Assembly: GCF_028736215.1 (NCBI RefSeq)
Contig: NZ_CP117883.1
Coordinates: 4,402,001-4,466,000 of the forward strand
Length of the DNA: 64,000 bases
Direction: 5' to 3'
Source: Mucilaginibacter sp. KACC 22773
GTDB taxonomy: Bacteria; Bacteroidota; Bacteroidia; Sphingobacteriales; Sphingobacteriaceae
The notes beneath the pieces are model-generated. The model did not search any database and was not told where the DNA came from. It saw only the letters and a list, made by a program, of their open reading frames with translations. Each line of letters opens with the position of its first letter. Positions within the stretch are counted from its first letter, which is position 1. Positions 24,956-34,048 of the stretch are shown in pieces. A program made the position numbers and the translations under genes.

Positions 24956-26360
24956 ACTTCAACACATCCAGCACCCTGAACATCTTTTCCTTTATCCCCC
25001 TGCTCGATCCGCTGAAGTTATTTACCATGATAGAAAAACAAAACTCGCGGCCGTTGTGGGTTTGGTAACCTGCATAGCAAAGCACGCTGTTGATACTGCC
25101 GCTTTTCATTTTCATGTCGTTGTATACGGGTAGGCTTTCGTACAGATCAGGGAACCAGCTTTCTTTTTTGGCCGATTGCAGGATGCGGGCCATGGTATTG
25201 GTGCTTACCCTATCGCCGGGCGACAGGCCGCTGCCATCGTAGATGTTCATGCTACTGGCATCTATCCCCCGGGCCTGCCAGAATTTTTGTACCTCCTCTA
25301 CCCCGTTTGTTGTGGTGGGTTTACGGCCTTGTTTCCAGGCGATGGTTTTAAGCAGTTGCTCGGCATAAAGGTTAATACTTTTTTGATTGAGCCAGTAAAT
25401 GATCCGGCTTAATGGCGGCGATTGAATTGCGGTGAGATTTTTGGAGATTGAAGGCGCTTTTAAGCCTTTCGCGGTTAAAGTTGCAACAGATTCGGGGTCG
25501 AACCCCACCGCGATACCTAATTTTTTCAGCGTATCCGACAATCGCAGGGCCGCATCGTAGGCCGCGTCGGGTATGGCGGCCGAAATACTTTTTTTATCTT
25601 TATCAATAGCGTAACTGCCGCGCAGGTACATTACTTTGCTGCCAACGGGCAAAAAGGCGTAAGCATTATCGCCGCTGCCCGCGGGGCCGTTAACCAATTC
25701 GCTTTTAAAAGTAAGGTACGATACGTTGGGCACGGTGTACGAAACGCCAATAGGATTGCCCACAGCGCCGGTGCGCAGCTTAATATCAAACTGGTTTTCG
25801 CGCCAGCAAAGGCCCGATGTTCCGGCGCCATAGTAGTTGCCAATATCCTGCCAAATCCAGCCTTCGGGGATAGATTGGGTGCCAAAGATGCTATCGTCGC
25901 CAATAACGCGCCCGTTTATTTTTTTGATGCCGGCAGTTTTAAGTGCATCAACCATTAAGGCCAGCACATGTGCTTCTTTGGTTTGCTCATACCGCCAGCT
26001 GCCCAGGGTTGGGTCGCCCGATCCTTTGATGATGATATCGCCGTTCAACGTACCGTCAGCGGCAATTTCGCCGTTGTAGCCCAATTGGGTCTGGTACCTG
26101 AAATCGGCGCCCAAAACATTAAAGGCTGTGATGCTGGTAATGGTCTTCAAGGTTGATGCAGTAGCCAGCCCCATGTTAGGGCTGGCGGCAAATACCTGCT
26201 CGCCGGTTTTGGCATCCAAAACCGTGAGCGAAAGCGATGCATAACGGCACTGGCTATCGGCCTGTAACCTGTTAAATGCAGCTGATAATTTCGATTGCAG
26301 ATCCTGGGCATAAGCCTGCCCGGTAATTAAAAATAAACTAACTATCAATAGCCGCTTCAT
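24954..26360 (-). CDS. dacB: D-alanyl-D-alanine carboxypeptidase/endopeptidase (PBP4 type)
   Basis: Class C penicillin-binding protein (peptidase S13) of 468 residues, exported (signal peptide ending AYAQ, residue 19). It trims or cleaves peptidoglycan cross-links in the periplasm. All three active-site motifs are present: STLK at 69-72, SIN in QKSINLYAEQLL near residue 325, and KSG in KMKSGSINSVLCYAGY near residue 428. The inserted domain typical of PBP4 lies between the first two motifs. It begins 23 bases inside the upstream permease gene, a sign of co-transcription. Confidence 0.93.
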   Translation of the reverse strand: MKRLLIVSLFLITGQAYAQDLQSKLSAAFNRLQADSQCRYASLSLTVLDAKTGEQVFAASPNMGLATASTLKTITSITAFNVLGADFRYQTQLGYNGEIAADGTLNGDIIIKGSGDPTLGSWRYEQTKEAHVLALMVDALKTAGIKKINGRVIGDDSIFGTQSIPEGWIWQDIGNYYGAGTSGLCWRENQFDIKLRTGAVGNPIGVSYTVPNVSYLTFKSELVNGPAGSGDNAYAFLPVGSKVMYLRGSYAIDKDKKSISAAIPDAAYDAALRLSDTLKKLGIAVGFDPESVATLTAKGLKAPSISKNLTAIQSPPLSRIIYWLNQKSINLYAEQLLKTIAWKQGRKPTTTNGVEEVQKFWQARGIDASSMNIYDGSGLSPGDRVSTNTMARILQSAKKESWFPDLYESLPVYNDMKMKSGSINSVLCYAGYQTHNGREFCFSIMVNNFSGSSRGIKEKMFRVLDVLK

Positions 26361-27774
26361 CCTGCTCCTTAACGTTCCTTTGCGATATGTAATATATTGG
26401 AATACCGATTAAAACAATAATTAATCCGGGCCACGTGAATTGCGGCTTATAAATAATCAGCAATATACAGAAGGCTATTCCCATTACAATATAGATAGCC
26501 GGCAACACTGGGTAACCAAAAGCTTTGTAAGGACGATCTGCATTAGGCAACTTGGAACGCAAAATATAAATGCCAATTATAGTAAGCACGTAAAATATTA
26601 CAACAACAAAAGATATCATATCCAACAGATCGCCATACTTTCCACTTAAACAAAGTATTGATGCTACCAGTGCCTGTATCCATAAGCCGAATTCCGGTAC
26701 TGATGCTTTATTAAGTTCTCCGGTTTTTTTGAAAAACAAACCATCCTTAGCCATAGTGTAATAAACCCTTGCACCTGCCATAATTAAGCCATTATTACAG
26801 CCAAAAGTAGAGATCATAATCATCACAGCTATAATAAGCGTTCCCGTATGACCAAAAATTACCTGTGAAGCAGCTACTGCAACCCGGTCTTTCGGAGCCG
26901 TAGCAATTTCATGTAATGGTAAAACCCCGGTGTAAACCACGTTGGCAGCCACATAAATTATAGTTACTATCATGGTACCAAAAAACAAGCTTAGCGCCAC
27001 ATCCCTTTTAGGGTTACGCATTTCGCCTGCTATAAAAGTAACGTTGTTCCATGAGTCACTGCTAAAAATAGAACCCACCATAGATGCGGCTATAGCACCA
27101 AGCCCCGCCGCCAGGGTTACACTTGTAAAGCTACCATCGGTATTCAATTTATGCAGATTCCAGGCGTCGTTCCAGTTTGCGTGCCATACCTCGGGCTTTA
27201 AGGCTATGAAACCAAAAATGATCAGCCCGAATAAACTTAACAGTTTGGTTAATGTAAAAGTAGTTTGTATCAGTTTTCCGCTTTTAACACCGCGGGTATT
27301 AATAAACGTTAATATTAAAATAACACCGATAGAAACAAGCTGTGCCGCGCTGATTTTTATAAAGCCCTGCTGAAAAAGAATGTTATCTTCACTAACGGCC
27401 GGTATCAAATACGCCGTAAATTTTGAAAAAGCCACACCAACCGCAGCTATAGTTCCGGTTTGTATCACCGCGAAAAAACTCCAGCCGTACAAAAACGCTA
27501 TAAGTTTATTGTAGGCTTCCTTGAGGTAAACATACTGTCCGCCTGCTTTGGGGTACATGCCGCTCAACTCGCCGTAGCTTAATGCCGCTGTCAGTGTCAT
27601 GAAACCGGTTATTAGCCAAATGGCTATGAGCCAACCTGCTGAGCCTACATTACGTACAATGTCGGCAGCAACTATAAATATACCTGAGCCTATCATGGAG
27701 CCTGCTACCAGCATGGTGCCGTCAAGCAGGCCAAGTTCATGTTTCATTTTTGGTTGTCCGGAATCTTTTGCCAT
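26338..27774 (-). CDS. APC family amino acid permease
   Basis: Amino acid transporter of 478 residues with twelve predicted helices. The first helix contains GTMLVAGSMIGSGIFIVAAD, the substrate-backbone binding GSGIF motif of the APC fold, and the second has LTAALSYGELSGMYPKAGGQ. It is similar in layout to SteT/LAT-type exchangers. Substrate is unknown. It overlaps the start of dacB by 23 bases, so both are probably expressed together. Confidence 0.9.
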   Translation of the reverse strand: MAKDSGQPKMKHELGLLDGTMLVAGSMIGSGIFIVAADIVRNVGSAGWLIAIWLITGFMTLTAALSYGELSGMYPKAGGQYVYLKEAYNKLIAFLYGWSFFAVIQTGTIAAVGVAFSKFTAYLIPAVSEDNILFQQGFIKISAAQLVSIGVILILTFINTRGVKSGKLIQTTFTLTKLLSLFGLIIFGFIALKPEVWHANWNDAWNLHKLNTDGSFTSVTLAAGLGAIAASMVGSIFSSDSWNNVTFIAGEMRNPKRDVALSLFFGTMIVTIIYVAANVVYTGVLPLHEIATAPKDRVAVAASQVIFGHTGTLIIAVMIMISTFGCNNGLIMAGARVYYTMAKDGLFFKKTGELNKASVPEFGLWIQALVASILCLSGKYGDLLDMISFVVVIFYVLTIIGIYILRSKLPNADRPYKAFGYPVLPAIYIVMGIAFCILLIIYKPQFTWPGLIIVLIGIPIYYISQRNVKEQDEAAIDS

Positions 27775-27900
27775 AAATTAAAAAAGGGTTTAAAGCCCTA
27801 AACTATTCAAAAAACTTTAATATTGAGAGGCTATTGTAAAGAAAATAAATTTACTATTTTGCAACCACCAATTAAACCCTGCTATAGCCAGTGTGGTATT

Positions 27901-27931
27901 AAGTCGTTAGTCTTAAGTCGGTAGTCTTAAG
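27901..27931. repeat. Heptamer-unit array (AGTCTTA type)
   Basis: Units AGTCGTT, AGTCTTA, AGTCGGT, AGTCTTA upstream of the pyrophosphatase gene. The partner array at 27959-27990 runs in the complementary sense. Confidence 0.75.
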
Positions 27932-27958
27932 AATCAAAGAAAAAAGAAAAAAAAGGCT

Positions 27959-27990
27959 TTTGACTTGCGACTTTAGACTTCAGACTTAGC
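27959..27990. repeat. Heptamer-unit array (GACTT type)
   Basis: Units TTGACTT, GCGACTT, TAGACTT, CAGACTT, the inverted counterpart of 27901-27931 across an A/G-rich spacer. The pair could fold into a hairpin about 30 bases ahead of the hppA start and therefore affect its mRNA leader. Confidence 0.7.
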
Positions 27991-28022
27991 AACACTTACT
28001 TAATAAAACCAAAATTGTTACT

Positions 28023-30272
28023 ATGGATTTTTTGAACATTTACTTAATTTACTTAATTCCGGTGTTTGGACTCATCGGTATTGCCGTTATGGCTGTTAAA
28101 GCAGCCTGGGTTACCAAACAAGATGCCGGCGATGGCGACATGGTTACGCTTGCCGGCTACATTGCCGATGGCGCAATGGCCTTTTTACGTGCCGAGTGGA
28201 AAGTGCTTGGTGGCTTTGTTGCCGTAGCTGCCCTATTGCTGGCCTGGAGCGGTACCACCGTGGCTACATCCAGCCCGGTTATTGCCGTTTCATTCATCAT
28301 CGGAGCGTTTTTATCGGCCTTTGCCGGTTACCTGGGCATGCGCATTGCAACCAAAGCTAATGTGCGTACTACACAGGCTGCCCGTACCAGTTTGGCGCAG
28401 GCATTAAAAGTATCATTTACCGGCGGTACCGTAATGGGACTTGGCGTTGCCGGGTTAGCCATTATTGGTTTGGGTTCGCTGTTCATATTATTTTACCAGT
28501 TTTATGTAGTTAATGTTGCAGGCAGCACCGTAAACGGCGAGGCAATGGCCAAAGCACTGGATGTTTTGGCTGGTTTTTCGTTAGGTGCCGAGTCGATAGC
28601 GCTGTTTGCCCGTGTAGGCGGCGGTATTTATACCAAAGCAGCCGACGTGGGCGCCGACCTTGTGGGTAAGGTTGAAGCCGGCATCCCCGAGGACGATGTG
28701 CGTAACCCTGCCACCATTGCCGATAACGTAGGCGATAACGTAGGCGACGTTGCCGGTATGGGCGCCGATTTATTCGGATCGTATGTGGCTACAATGCTGG
28801 CTACCATGGTGCTGGGCCGCGAAATTGTGTCTCATGATGCTTTTGGGGGTATTGCCCCTATCCTGTTGCCTATGGTTATAGCCGGTTTAGGTTTGATATT
28901 CTCGATTGTTGGCGCTGCCATGGTGAGGATTAAAAGCGAAACAGACAGCGTGCAAAAAGCACTGAACATAGGCAACTGGGCATCTATCATTTTAACCGCG
29001 ATAGCCACTTATTTTGTAGTACAATGGATGCTGCCCGAGGGCGAGTTTCACATGGTACGCGATGAAGTTAACGGAGCTGTTAAAGCGGGTATAATTCCGT
29101 TTACCAAAAACGGCGTGTTTATGTCGATAGTAGTAGGTTTGGTTGTAGGTACTTTAATGTCTATCATTACCGAGTACTATACCGCAATGGGCAAACGCCC
29201 GGTATTGAGCATCATCCGCCAGTCATCTACAGGCCACGCTACCAACATTATCGGTGGCTTATCTATAGGTATGGAATCAACCGTATTGCCTATCCTGGTT
29301 TTGGCATCGGGTATTTATGGCTCGTACCATTTTGCGGGTTTATATGGGGTAGCGATAGCGGCCGCAGGTATGATGGCAACAACAGCTATGCAATTAGCTA
29401 TTGACGCCTTTGGACCAATTGCCGATAACGCTGGTGGTATTGCCGAAATGAGCCGACTGCCAGAAGAAGTACGCCACCGTACAGACAATTTAGATGCTGT
29501 AGGTAACACTACCGCTGCTACCGGCAAGGGTTTTGCCATTGCATCGGCTGCGTTAACCTCACTGGCTTTATTTGCGGCTTTTGTGGGTGTTGCAGGTATC
29601 GAGCATATTGATATTTATAAGGCCGATGTTTTGGCCGGGCTGTTTGTGGGCGGTATGATCCCTTTCATCTTCTCAGCATTGTGTATCTCGGCAGTAGGCC
29701 GTGCTGCCATGGCCATGGTTGAAGAGGTTAGACGCCAGTTCCGTGAAATCCCGGGCATTATGACCTATGAAGGCAAGCCCGAATACGAAAAGTGCGTAGC
29801 TATCTCAACCAAAGCGTCCATCCGCGAGATGGTTGCCCCTGGTTTAATCGCGCTGATCACCCCAATCATTATCGGTTTCGCCTTTGGCCCCGAAGTATTG
29901 GGAGGTTTATTGGCCGGTGTAACCGTATCGGGTGTATTAATGGGTATTTTCCAGAGCAACGCCGGCGGCGCATGGGATAACGCCAAAAAATCTTTCGAAA
30001 AAGGCTGCCTGATCAATGGCGAGATGTACTACAAAAAATCAGAACCGCACAAAGCATCCGTAACCGGCGATACCGTAGGCGATCCGTTTAAAGATACCTC
30101 GGGCCCGTCGATGAACATTTTGATTAAACTAATGTCGATAGTTTCGCTGGTAATTGCGCCGCATTTGAATGCAAACCATGTGGCATCAACGGCCATGAAA
30201 CAGGAGGTTAAAAAACATGTTATCGTACAGGCTTATATATCTCCTGCGACTAAGATTGACAAAAAAGGGTAA
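28023..30272 (+). CDS. hppA: K+-stimulated membrane-bound pyrophosphatase
   Basis: Ion-pumping pyrophosphatase of 749 residues, with about 16 membrane helices. It hydrolyses pyrophosphate and moves Na+ and/or H+ outward. The signature block KAADVGADLVGKVEAGIPED and the acidic DNVGDNVGDVAGMGADLFG bind Mg-pyrophosphate. In GNTTAATGKGFAIAS the Ala after GNTTA marks the K+-dependent class (K+-independent enzymes have Lys there). Whether Na+ or H+ is pumped cannot be decided by eye. A terminator follows. Confidence 0.97.
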   Translation: MDFLNIYLIYLIPVFGLIGIAVMAVKAAWVTKQDAGDGDMVTLAGYIADGAMAFLRAEWKVLGGFVAVAALLLAWSGTTVATSSPVIAVSFIIGAFLSAFAGYLGMRIATKANVRTTQAARTSLAQALKVSFTGGTVMGLGVAGLAIIGLGSLFILFYQFYVVNVAGSTVNGEAMAKALDVLAGFSLGAESIALFARVGGGIYTKAADVGADLVGKVEAGIPEDDVRNPATIADNVGDNVGDVAGMGADLFGSYVATMLATMVLGREIVSHDAFGGIAPILLPMVIAGLGLIFSIVGAAMVRIKSETDSVQKALNIGNWASIILTAIATYFVVQWMLPEGEFHMVRDEVNGAVKAGIIPFTKNGVFMSIVVGLVVGTLMSIITEYYTAMGKRPVLSIIRQSSTGHATNIIGGLSIGMESTVLPILVLASGIYGSYHFAGLYGVAIAAAGMMATTAMQLAIDAFGPIADNAGGIAEMSRLPEEVRHRTDNLDAVGNTTAATGKGFAIASAALTSLALFAAFVGVAGIEHIDIYKADVLAGLFVGGMIPFIFSALCISAVGRAAMAMVEEVRRQFREIPGIMTYEGKPEYEKCVAISTKASIREMVAPGLIALITPIIIGFAFGPEVLGGLLAGVTVSGVLMGIFQSNAGGAWDNAKKSFEKGCLINGEMYYKKSEPHKASVTGDTVGDPFKDTSGPSMNILIKLMSIVSLVIAPHLNANHVASTAMKQEVKKHVIVQAYISPATKIDKKG

Positions 30273-30295
30273 TTACTTTTTAGGATATTTAGGAA

Positions 30296-30324
30296 AAGCC
30301 ACCTGTTGAGGGTGGCTTTTTTTG
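30296..30324 (+). terminator. Intrinsic terminator after hppA
   Basis: AGCCACC and GGTGGCT pair around a short loop, followed by a run of T residues. It lies 25 bases after the hppA stop on the plus strand. Confidence 0.9.
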
Positions 30325-30326
30325 CT

Positions 30327-30367
30327 GTCTGAATCAGGATTTTCAGAATTAAAGAATGAACAGAATA
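30327..30367. repeat. Dispersed repeat CAGAATTAAAGAATGAACAG
   Basis: Copy of the family also present at 19784, 47088 and 55258 (core GAATCAGnATTnnCAGAATT and GAATGAACAGAAT). Located directly after the hppA terminator. Confidence 0.75.
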
Positions 30368-30427
30368 ATTGTTTGAACCGGAATTGGGTTTGGGTGATGA
30401 TTGTGTTATTTTTAACTTTCCGGTACC

Positions 30428-30757
30428 TCAAGCCAATCCACGTAATATCTGCAATCGATTATCGGGCGCATTCGGAGAAAAAAAGTCAGGGATAGTGTTT
30501 GGGTTTCTTTTAGGGCGACTAAGAAACTCCACAGGCCACTCTGTTACTCTTTGCTCTTTAACATGGATATAGTTGCCCGGCTCAGGTTCGTCTATATATT
30601 CCTTTTGCAAAATAAGAGCCAATGGTTCCTCTGATCCTTCATTTTCTGTTGAAAATCCGATAGCATCTTCATAGGTTTCAAAAGCATAATAATAATCGTC
30701 GCCTTCATAAATATCAGGTGCTCCATCATGTAAGTGGCACCAAACCCTGTACTCCAA
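30428..30757 (-). CDS. Conserved-looking hypothetical protein
   Basis: Soluble acidic protein of 109 residues with a patch rich in aromatic and acidic residues (YEGDDYYYAFETYEDAI) and a Pro-rich C-terminal half (YIDEPEPGNYIHVKEQRVTE, WPVEFLSRPKRNPNT). The balance of residues and codons is gene-like, but I do not recognise the family. It ends the minus-strand cluster, 45 bases downstream of the convergent-facing aminopeptidase end; no operon partner is obvious. Confidence 0.6.
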   Translation of the reverse strand: MEYRVWCHLHDGAPDIYEGDDYYYAFETYEDAIGFSTENEGSEEPLALILQKEYIDEPEPGNYIHVKEQRVTEWPVEFLSRPKRNPNTIPDFFSPNAPDNRLQILRGLA

Positions 30758-30802
30758 TACCTCATCCCAAACGTAACCTCCACCTTACCCTGTCTTAATG
30801 TC

Positions 30803-33370
30803 TCACCGCCCCAATATCCCCTGCGCCCGATACAAATTATCATTAGCCTGCAATATCTTATCCTTCAACTTAGGATTGTAACCAGGATGCCGCTGCAGGA
30901 AATCGCGTACAATCTGGTAAGCTTCTTTGGTTTGATAACTACCGAATACCGCGCTCAGCCACGATTGGGGGAAGAACACATCTCCGGTGCGCTGGATCTC
31001 TTCAACCAGTTCCAAACTTTTGGGCAGGTATTTGATGGAGGTGCTTTGCCTTAAGGGGTGGTTTAAATAACTCAAGCCAGTTGTAACCCAGGCTTCTTTT
31101 GCCCTGTTTTTACGCTCGGCCAGGCTGTTGAAAAAGGCGTCGCGTTCCTGCACGTTCAGCGAGAGGGCGGGCACCAGGAAAGTCAGCCTGTTTTTGCGTT
31201 CGGGATTGTTTATCCGGGCTTGCTGCTGCTTTAATACCGATGTAACGGTATCACTTTTCAGGGCTATGGAAAGCGCCATGCCGGTATAATCATCCTCGGC
31301 CAGTTTAACACCTGCCGGCGGCTTTTGGGTCAGCCATACCTGGTAAATGCGGCTTTTAGCTTCGGCACTTAAACAGGTGTTTTGGTAAGCGCCAAACAGT
31401 ATTTTCTTGTTATTCGGCGCTGTTTGCTGTTCCATGGCCTGCCATACGGCGTGCTCCAGCTCGGTGCTTAAAATCAAGCGGTCTTTGGGCAGCGTGAACG
31501 TCCAGAATATGTTGGTAATATAGCCGGTAAGCAGGCGAAGGTTCATTTCATTTTTTTCGATACTGATGCCGTGCAGGTAAAGCTTTAATAGTTCAGCCGG
31601 TTTAAAGGCACGCCCGGCCAGCATATTCTCGTACCCGTTAATATAGGCCGACGCGCGTTGCAACGGACTTTCTAAATTGAACAGGCTGGCCGTCATCGCC
31701 TTATCCGCCGGGAACAGTCCGTAGCCCATCCCGTCCGCATTAAATAAAATGAACAGCGGCTTCGCCAAATCCGCAGCCGCCTTTAGTACAATCTGCCGCG
31801 CGTTCATATTCACCGGGATGGTTTTGCTGTAACCCGGATACACCAACATGATATTAAATACCTGCGGCCATATGCGTTGCGCGCCAACTTCGGGATGCTG
31901 GCTGATGGTAAAAGCGCCGATTTTACCATCGTTGTAACTCACTTTATAATCAAACACCGGCCTGCCGGGCTGGCTTACCCAAACCTTGTTCCAGGTGTAC
32001 AGGTTGGCGGTACTGTATTTGCTCAGGATGGCAATCAGCTGGGGCCAGGTAGCGTTGCCATAAGCATATTTTTTCAGGTATTCGCGGATGCCTTTCCGAA
32101 AGTTGGCCTTCCCCATCAGGCTTTCCAGCTGGCGCATCATAATGGGGGCTTTGTGGTAAATAATATTGCCGTAAAGCGAGCCCGCATCCTGCAAATTATC
32201 CAGTTGCTGCCTAATTGGATTGGCACCCATGGTGCGGTCAACGCCGTAAGCAGCCGGGTAATGGTCCTGCAAAAATTTAAGATTAAAAGTTTCGGCGCCC
32301 ATAAGTTTTTCGGTCACCTTATCGGCCATAAAATTGGCAAACACCTCCTTCATCCACACATCATTAAACCACTCCATGGTCACCATATCGCCAAACCACA
32401 TGTGCGCCGTCTCGTGCGAAATTACGTTCGACCGGGCGATGAACTGATCTTTGGTAGCCCCCTCATCTAAAAACAAGCCCGAGGCCTTGTACTGCACCTC
32501 GCCCGGGTGCTCCATCCCGCCGAACTGAAAATCGGGTATGGCCACAAAGCCCACTTTCTGAAAAGGGTAAGGTATGCCCGTCCAGCTTTCTAAAAAGCTG
32601 ATGGCATCCCGGTGGGCTTTAAATATCGAATCGACACTCAACCTGATCTGGGTCGAATCTGTTTCCCTGTGCAGAAATTCGGCATTGCGCCCGCCTATCA
32701 TCTGCCTTACATCAGCATACGCCCCCGCGGTGAAAGAGAACAGGTAGGTGGGCAATTTGTCGCTGGTGTTAAAAACATAACGCATAAAGTCGCCCTCATC
32801 AGTTACATCCTTTATGCTGCCATTGGCCAATGCCTTCCATTCCTTTGGCACCCTTAGGCCTAATTTAAAAGTAGCTTTCAAATCCGGCTGATCAAAACAA
32901 GGGAAAACGGTACGGGCGCGGTCGGGCACAAATAGGGCGTACAAATAATCATCGTTGCGGTTTAATGATCCATTACCGGCCACAAAATCAATCGTGATAT
33001 CATTACGCCCGGCCTTTAAATATTTAGTGGCTATAATAATATGTTCATCCTTCGCCTCAAAAGGGATTGCCGCCCCCTGGGCCAACCGCACATTTTTAAT
33101 GTGCTGCGCATCCTGCTTAAAATCAATTTGCAGCGGCTGGCCGGCATTTTTTAAATCAAATGCAATATGCGCCACACCGGCTATATCATCAGCCCGTTTC
33201 AACGGGACCAAAAACGACAGGTCATACTCCACATTACTGATTACCGAATGCCTGTACTGCGCCAACCCGTACGATACCCCCGTTTCAACAGGTACAGGTT
33301 TAACACGCTGCTGTGCATATACCACAACATTGAAGCTCAACAAAAACAGTATCAGTTTAGATAATTTCAT
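30803..33370 (-). CDS. M1 family metallopeptidase (aminopeptidase)
   Basis: Secreted zinc aminopeptidase of about 855 residues. A signal peptide (MKLSKLILFLLSFNVVVYAQ) is followed by the M1 N-terminal beta domain. The exopeptidase motif reads GGMEHPG, a variant of GxMEN with His for Asn. The zinc site is HETAHMWFGDMVT with the third ligand Glu in WMKEVFANFMADK (near residues 318-340). The C-terminal half is alpha-helical as in ERAP-type enzymes. I chose ATG 33370: the frame opens earlier at 33427, but that stretch is encoded by a heptamer array. Probably degrades peptides in the periplasm. Confidence 0.93.
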   Translation of the reverse strand: MKLSKLILFLLSFNVVVYAQQRVKPVPVETGVSYGLAQYRHSVISNVEYDLSFLVPLKRADDIAGVAHIAFDLKNAGQPLQIDFKQDAQHIKNVRLAQGAAIPFEAKDEHIIIATKYLKAGRNDITIDFVAGNGSLNRNDDYLYALFVPDRARTVFPCFDQPDLKATFKLGLRVPKEWKALANGSIKDVTDEGDFMRYVFNTSDKLPTYLFSFTAGAYADVRQMIGGRNAEFLHRETDSTQIRLSVDSIFKAHRDAISFLESWTGIPYPFQKVGFVAIPDFQFGGMEHPGEVQYKASGLFLDEGATKDQFIARSNVISHETAHMWFGDMVTMEWFNDVWMKEVFANFMADKVTEKLMGAETFNLKFLQDHYPAAYGVDRTMGANPIRQQLDNLQDAGSLYGNIIYHKAPIMMRQLESLMGKANFRKGIREYLKKYAYGNATWPQLIAILSKYSTANLYTWNKVWVSQPGRPVFDYKVSYNDGKIGAFTISQHPEVGAQRIWPQVFNIMLVYPGYSKTIPVNMNARQIVLKAAADLAKPLFILFNADGMGYGLFPADKAMTASLFNLESPLQRASAYINGYENMLAGRAFKPAELLKLYLHGISIEKNEMNLRLLTGYITNIFWTFTLPKDRLILSTELEHAVWQAMEQQTAPNNKKILFGAYQNTCLSAEAKSRIYQVWLTQKPPAGVKLAEDDYTGMALSIALKSDTVTSVLKQQQARINNPERKNRLTFLVPALSLNVQERDAFFNSLAERKNRAKEAWVTTGLSYLNHPLRQSTSIKYLPKSLELVEEIQRTGDVFFPQSWLSAVFGSYQTKEAYQIVRDFLQRHPGYNPKLKDKILQANDNLYRAQGILGR

Positions 33371-33381
33371 ATGGTTGGTTG

Positions 33382-33420
33382 TTTTGAGTTTTGGGTTCTG
33401 AGTTTTGAGTTCTGAGTCGA
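33382..33420. repeat. Heptamer-unit array (TTYTGAG type)
   Basis: Units TTTTGAG, TTTTGGG, TTCTGAG, TTTTGAG, TTCTGAG directly upstream of the aminopeptidase start. The partner at 33656-33685 is complementary in type. Confidence 0.8.
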
Positions 33421-33436
33421 AAGTCAAAAGAACAAA

Positions 33437-33500
33437 CCGCTGTTCGAAGTCTCCAGACTTCGAACCATTATGCCTGTTTCTCCGGCTACGGCATTATTAC
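33437..33500 (+). repeat. Dispersed repeat family A, plus copy
   Basis: Begins CGCTGTTCGAAGTCTCCAGA and continues with TTCGAACCATTATGCCTGTT. Closely matched at 40141-40205 and partly at 36663-36712. In the other orientation the family contains the sense of a NHYAY...L...NDKVMDRQL peptide. Confidence 0.75.
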
Positions 33501-33520
33501 CGCCTTTAACCAATAGTTTT

Positions 33521-33616
33521 ATTGTATTCATTTATCAATTGCCGATCCATAACCTTGTCATTCCACAGCCGCAGAATATAGGCATAATGGTTCAAACTCG
33601 GAGAATCGGACATCGA
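33521..33616 (-). repeat. Dispersed repeat family A, minus copy with coding-like stretch
   Basis: On the minus strand it reads in one frame SPSLNHYAYILRLWNDKVMD then RQLINEY, clearly related to DSLDDYADSLLLSNDKVMD in the small protein at 41164-41382. The surrounding 78-codon open frame is assembled from other repeats, so I treat this as a fragment, not a gene. Lies 64 bases from the plus copy in inverted orientation. Confidence 0.7.
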
Positions 33617-33655
33617 AGAATTTTTACCCTTCGCCTTTAACCTTTCACCTGCTGT

Positions 33656-33685
33656 TTTGATTCTTGACTCTTGATTCTTGACTCT
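33656..33685. repeat. Heptamer-unit array (TTGACTC type)
   Basis: Units TTGATTC, TTGACTC, TTGATTC, TTGACTC, in complementary sense to 33382-33420. Confidence 0.8.
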
Positions 33686-33687
33686 AA

Positions 33688-33900
33688 AAAGGGCGTTCCC
33701 GCTGGTAGAAGCGGGCCGGGCTAATCGCTCATACGCCCACAAGGCATTAGGCGCGAGGCCGGTATCCGCTAATATCCCTAACGCGAAGGTCGGGGGAATT
33801 GTGGGGTTAAGCGTTTTACAACAACATCGTGATTTGTACGCGGGGCGCTAGCCTGGAGGCGGTAGCGAAAAGCACTTGCGGGCGCACGAATATAATACTT
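33688..33900. repeat. GGCCGGTATCC repeat and following GC-rich repeat
   Basis: The block GGCCGGGCTAATCGCTCATA through GGCCGGTATCCGCTAATATC and CCCTAACGC matches the elements at 47005-47083 and 55433-55512. Further right, GCTAGCCTGGAGGCGGTAGCG with CACGAATA matches 36664-36712. No gene is visible between 33371 and 34048; the whole stretch is a mosaic of repeats. Confidence 0.7.
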
Positions 33901-34048
33901 AGTATTTGTTTACACTAACATCATGAACTCCATTAAAAAATCGTATAAAATATTCTTCTTATATTCACCTTGTAGAATATTATATTGAAGATATATGAAT
34001 TAGTGGAAAAGGAATTAAAATCGCCAATCAACCTTAACTCAAAATCAC

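Noticed and set aside
33506..33742. Open frame of 78 codons on the minus strand as a gene
   Set aside because: It is composed of a GGCCGGTATCC repeat, a heptamer array and a family A copy. Only its last 30 residues resemble the small protein at 41164-41382, so I list it as repeat.
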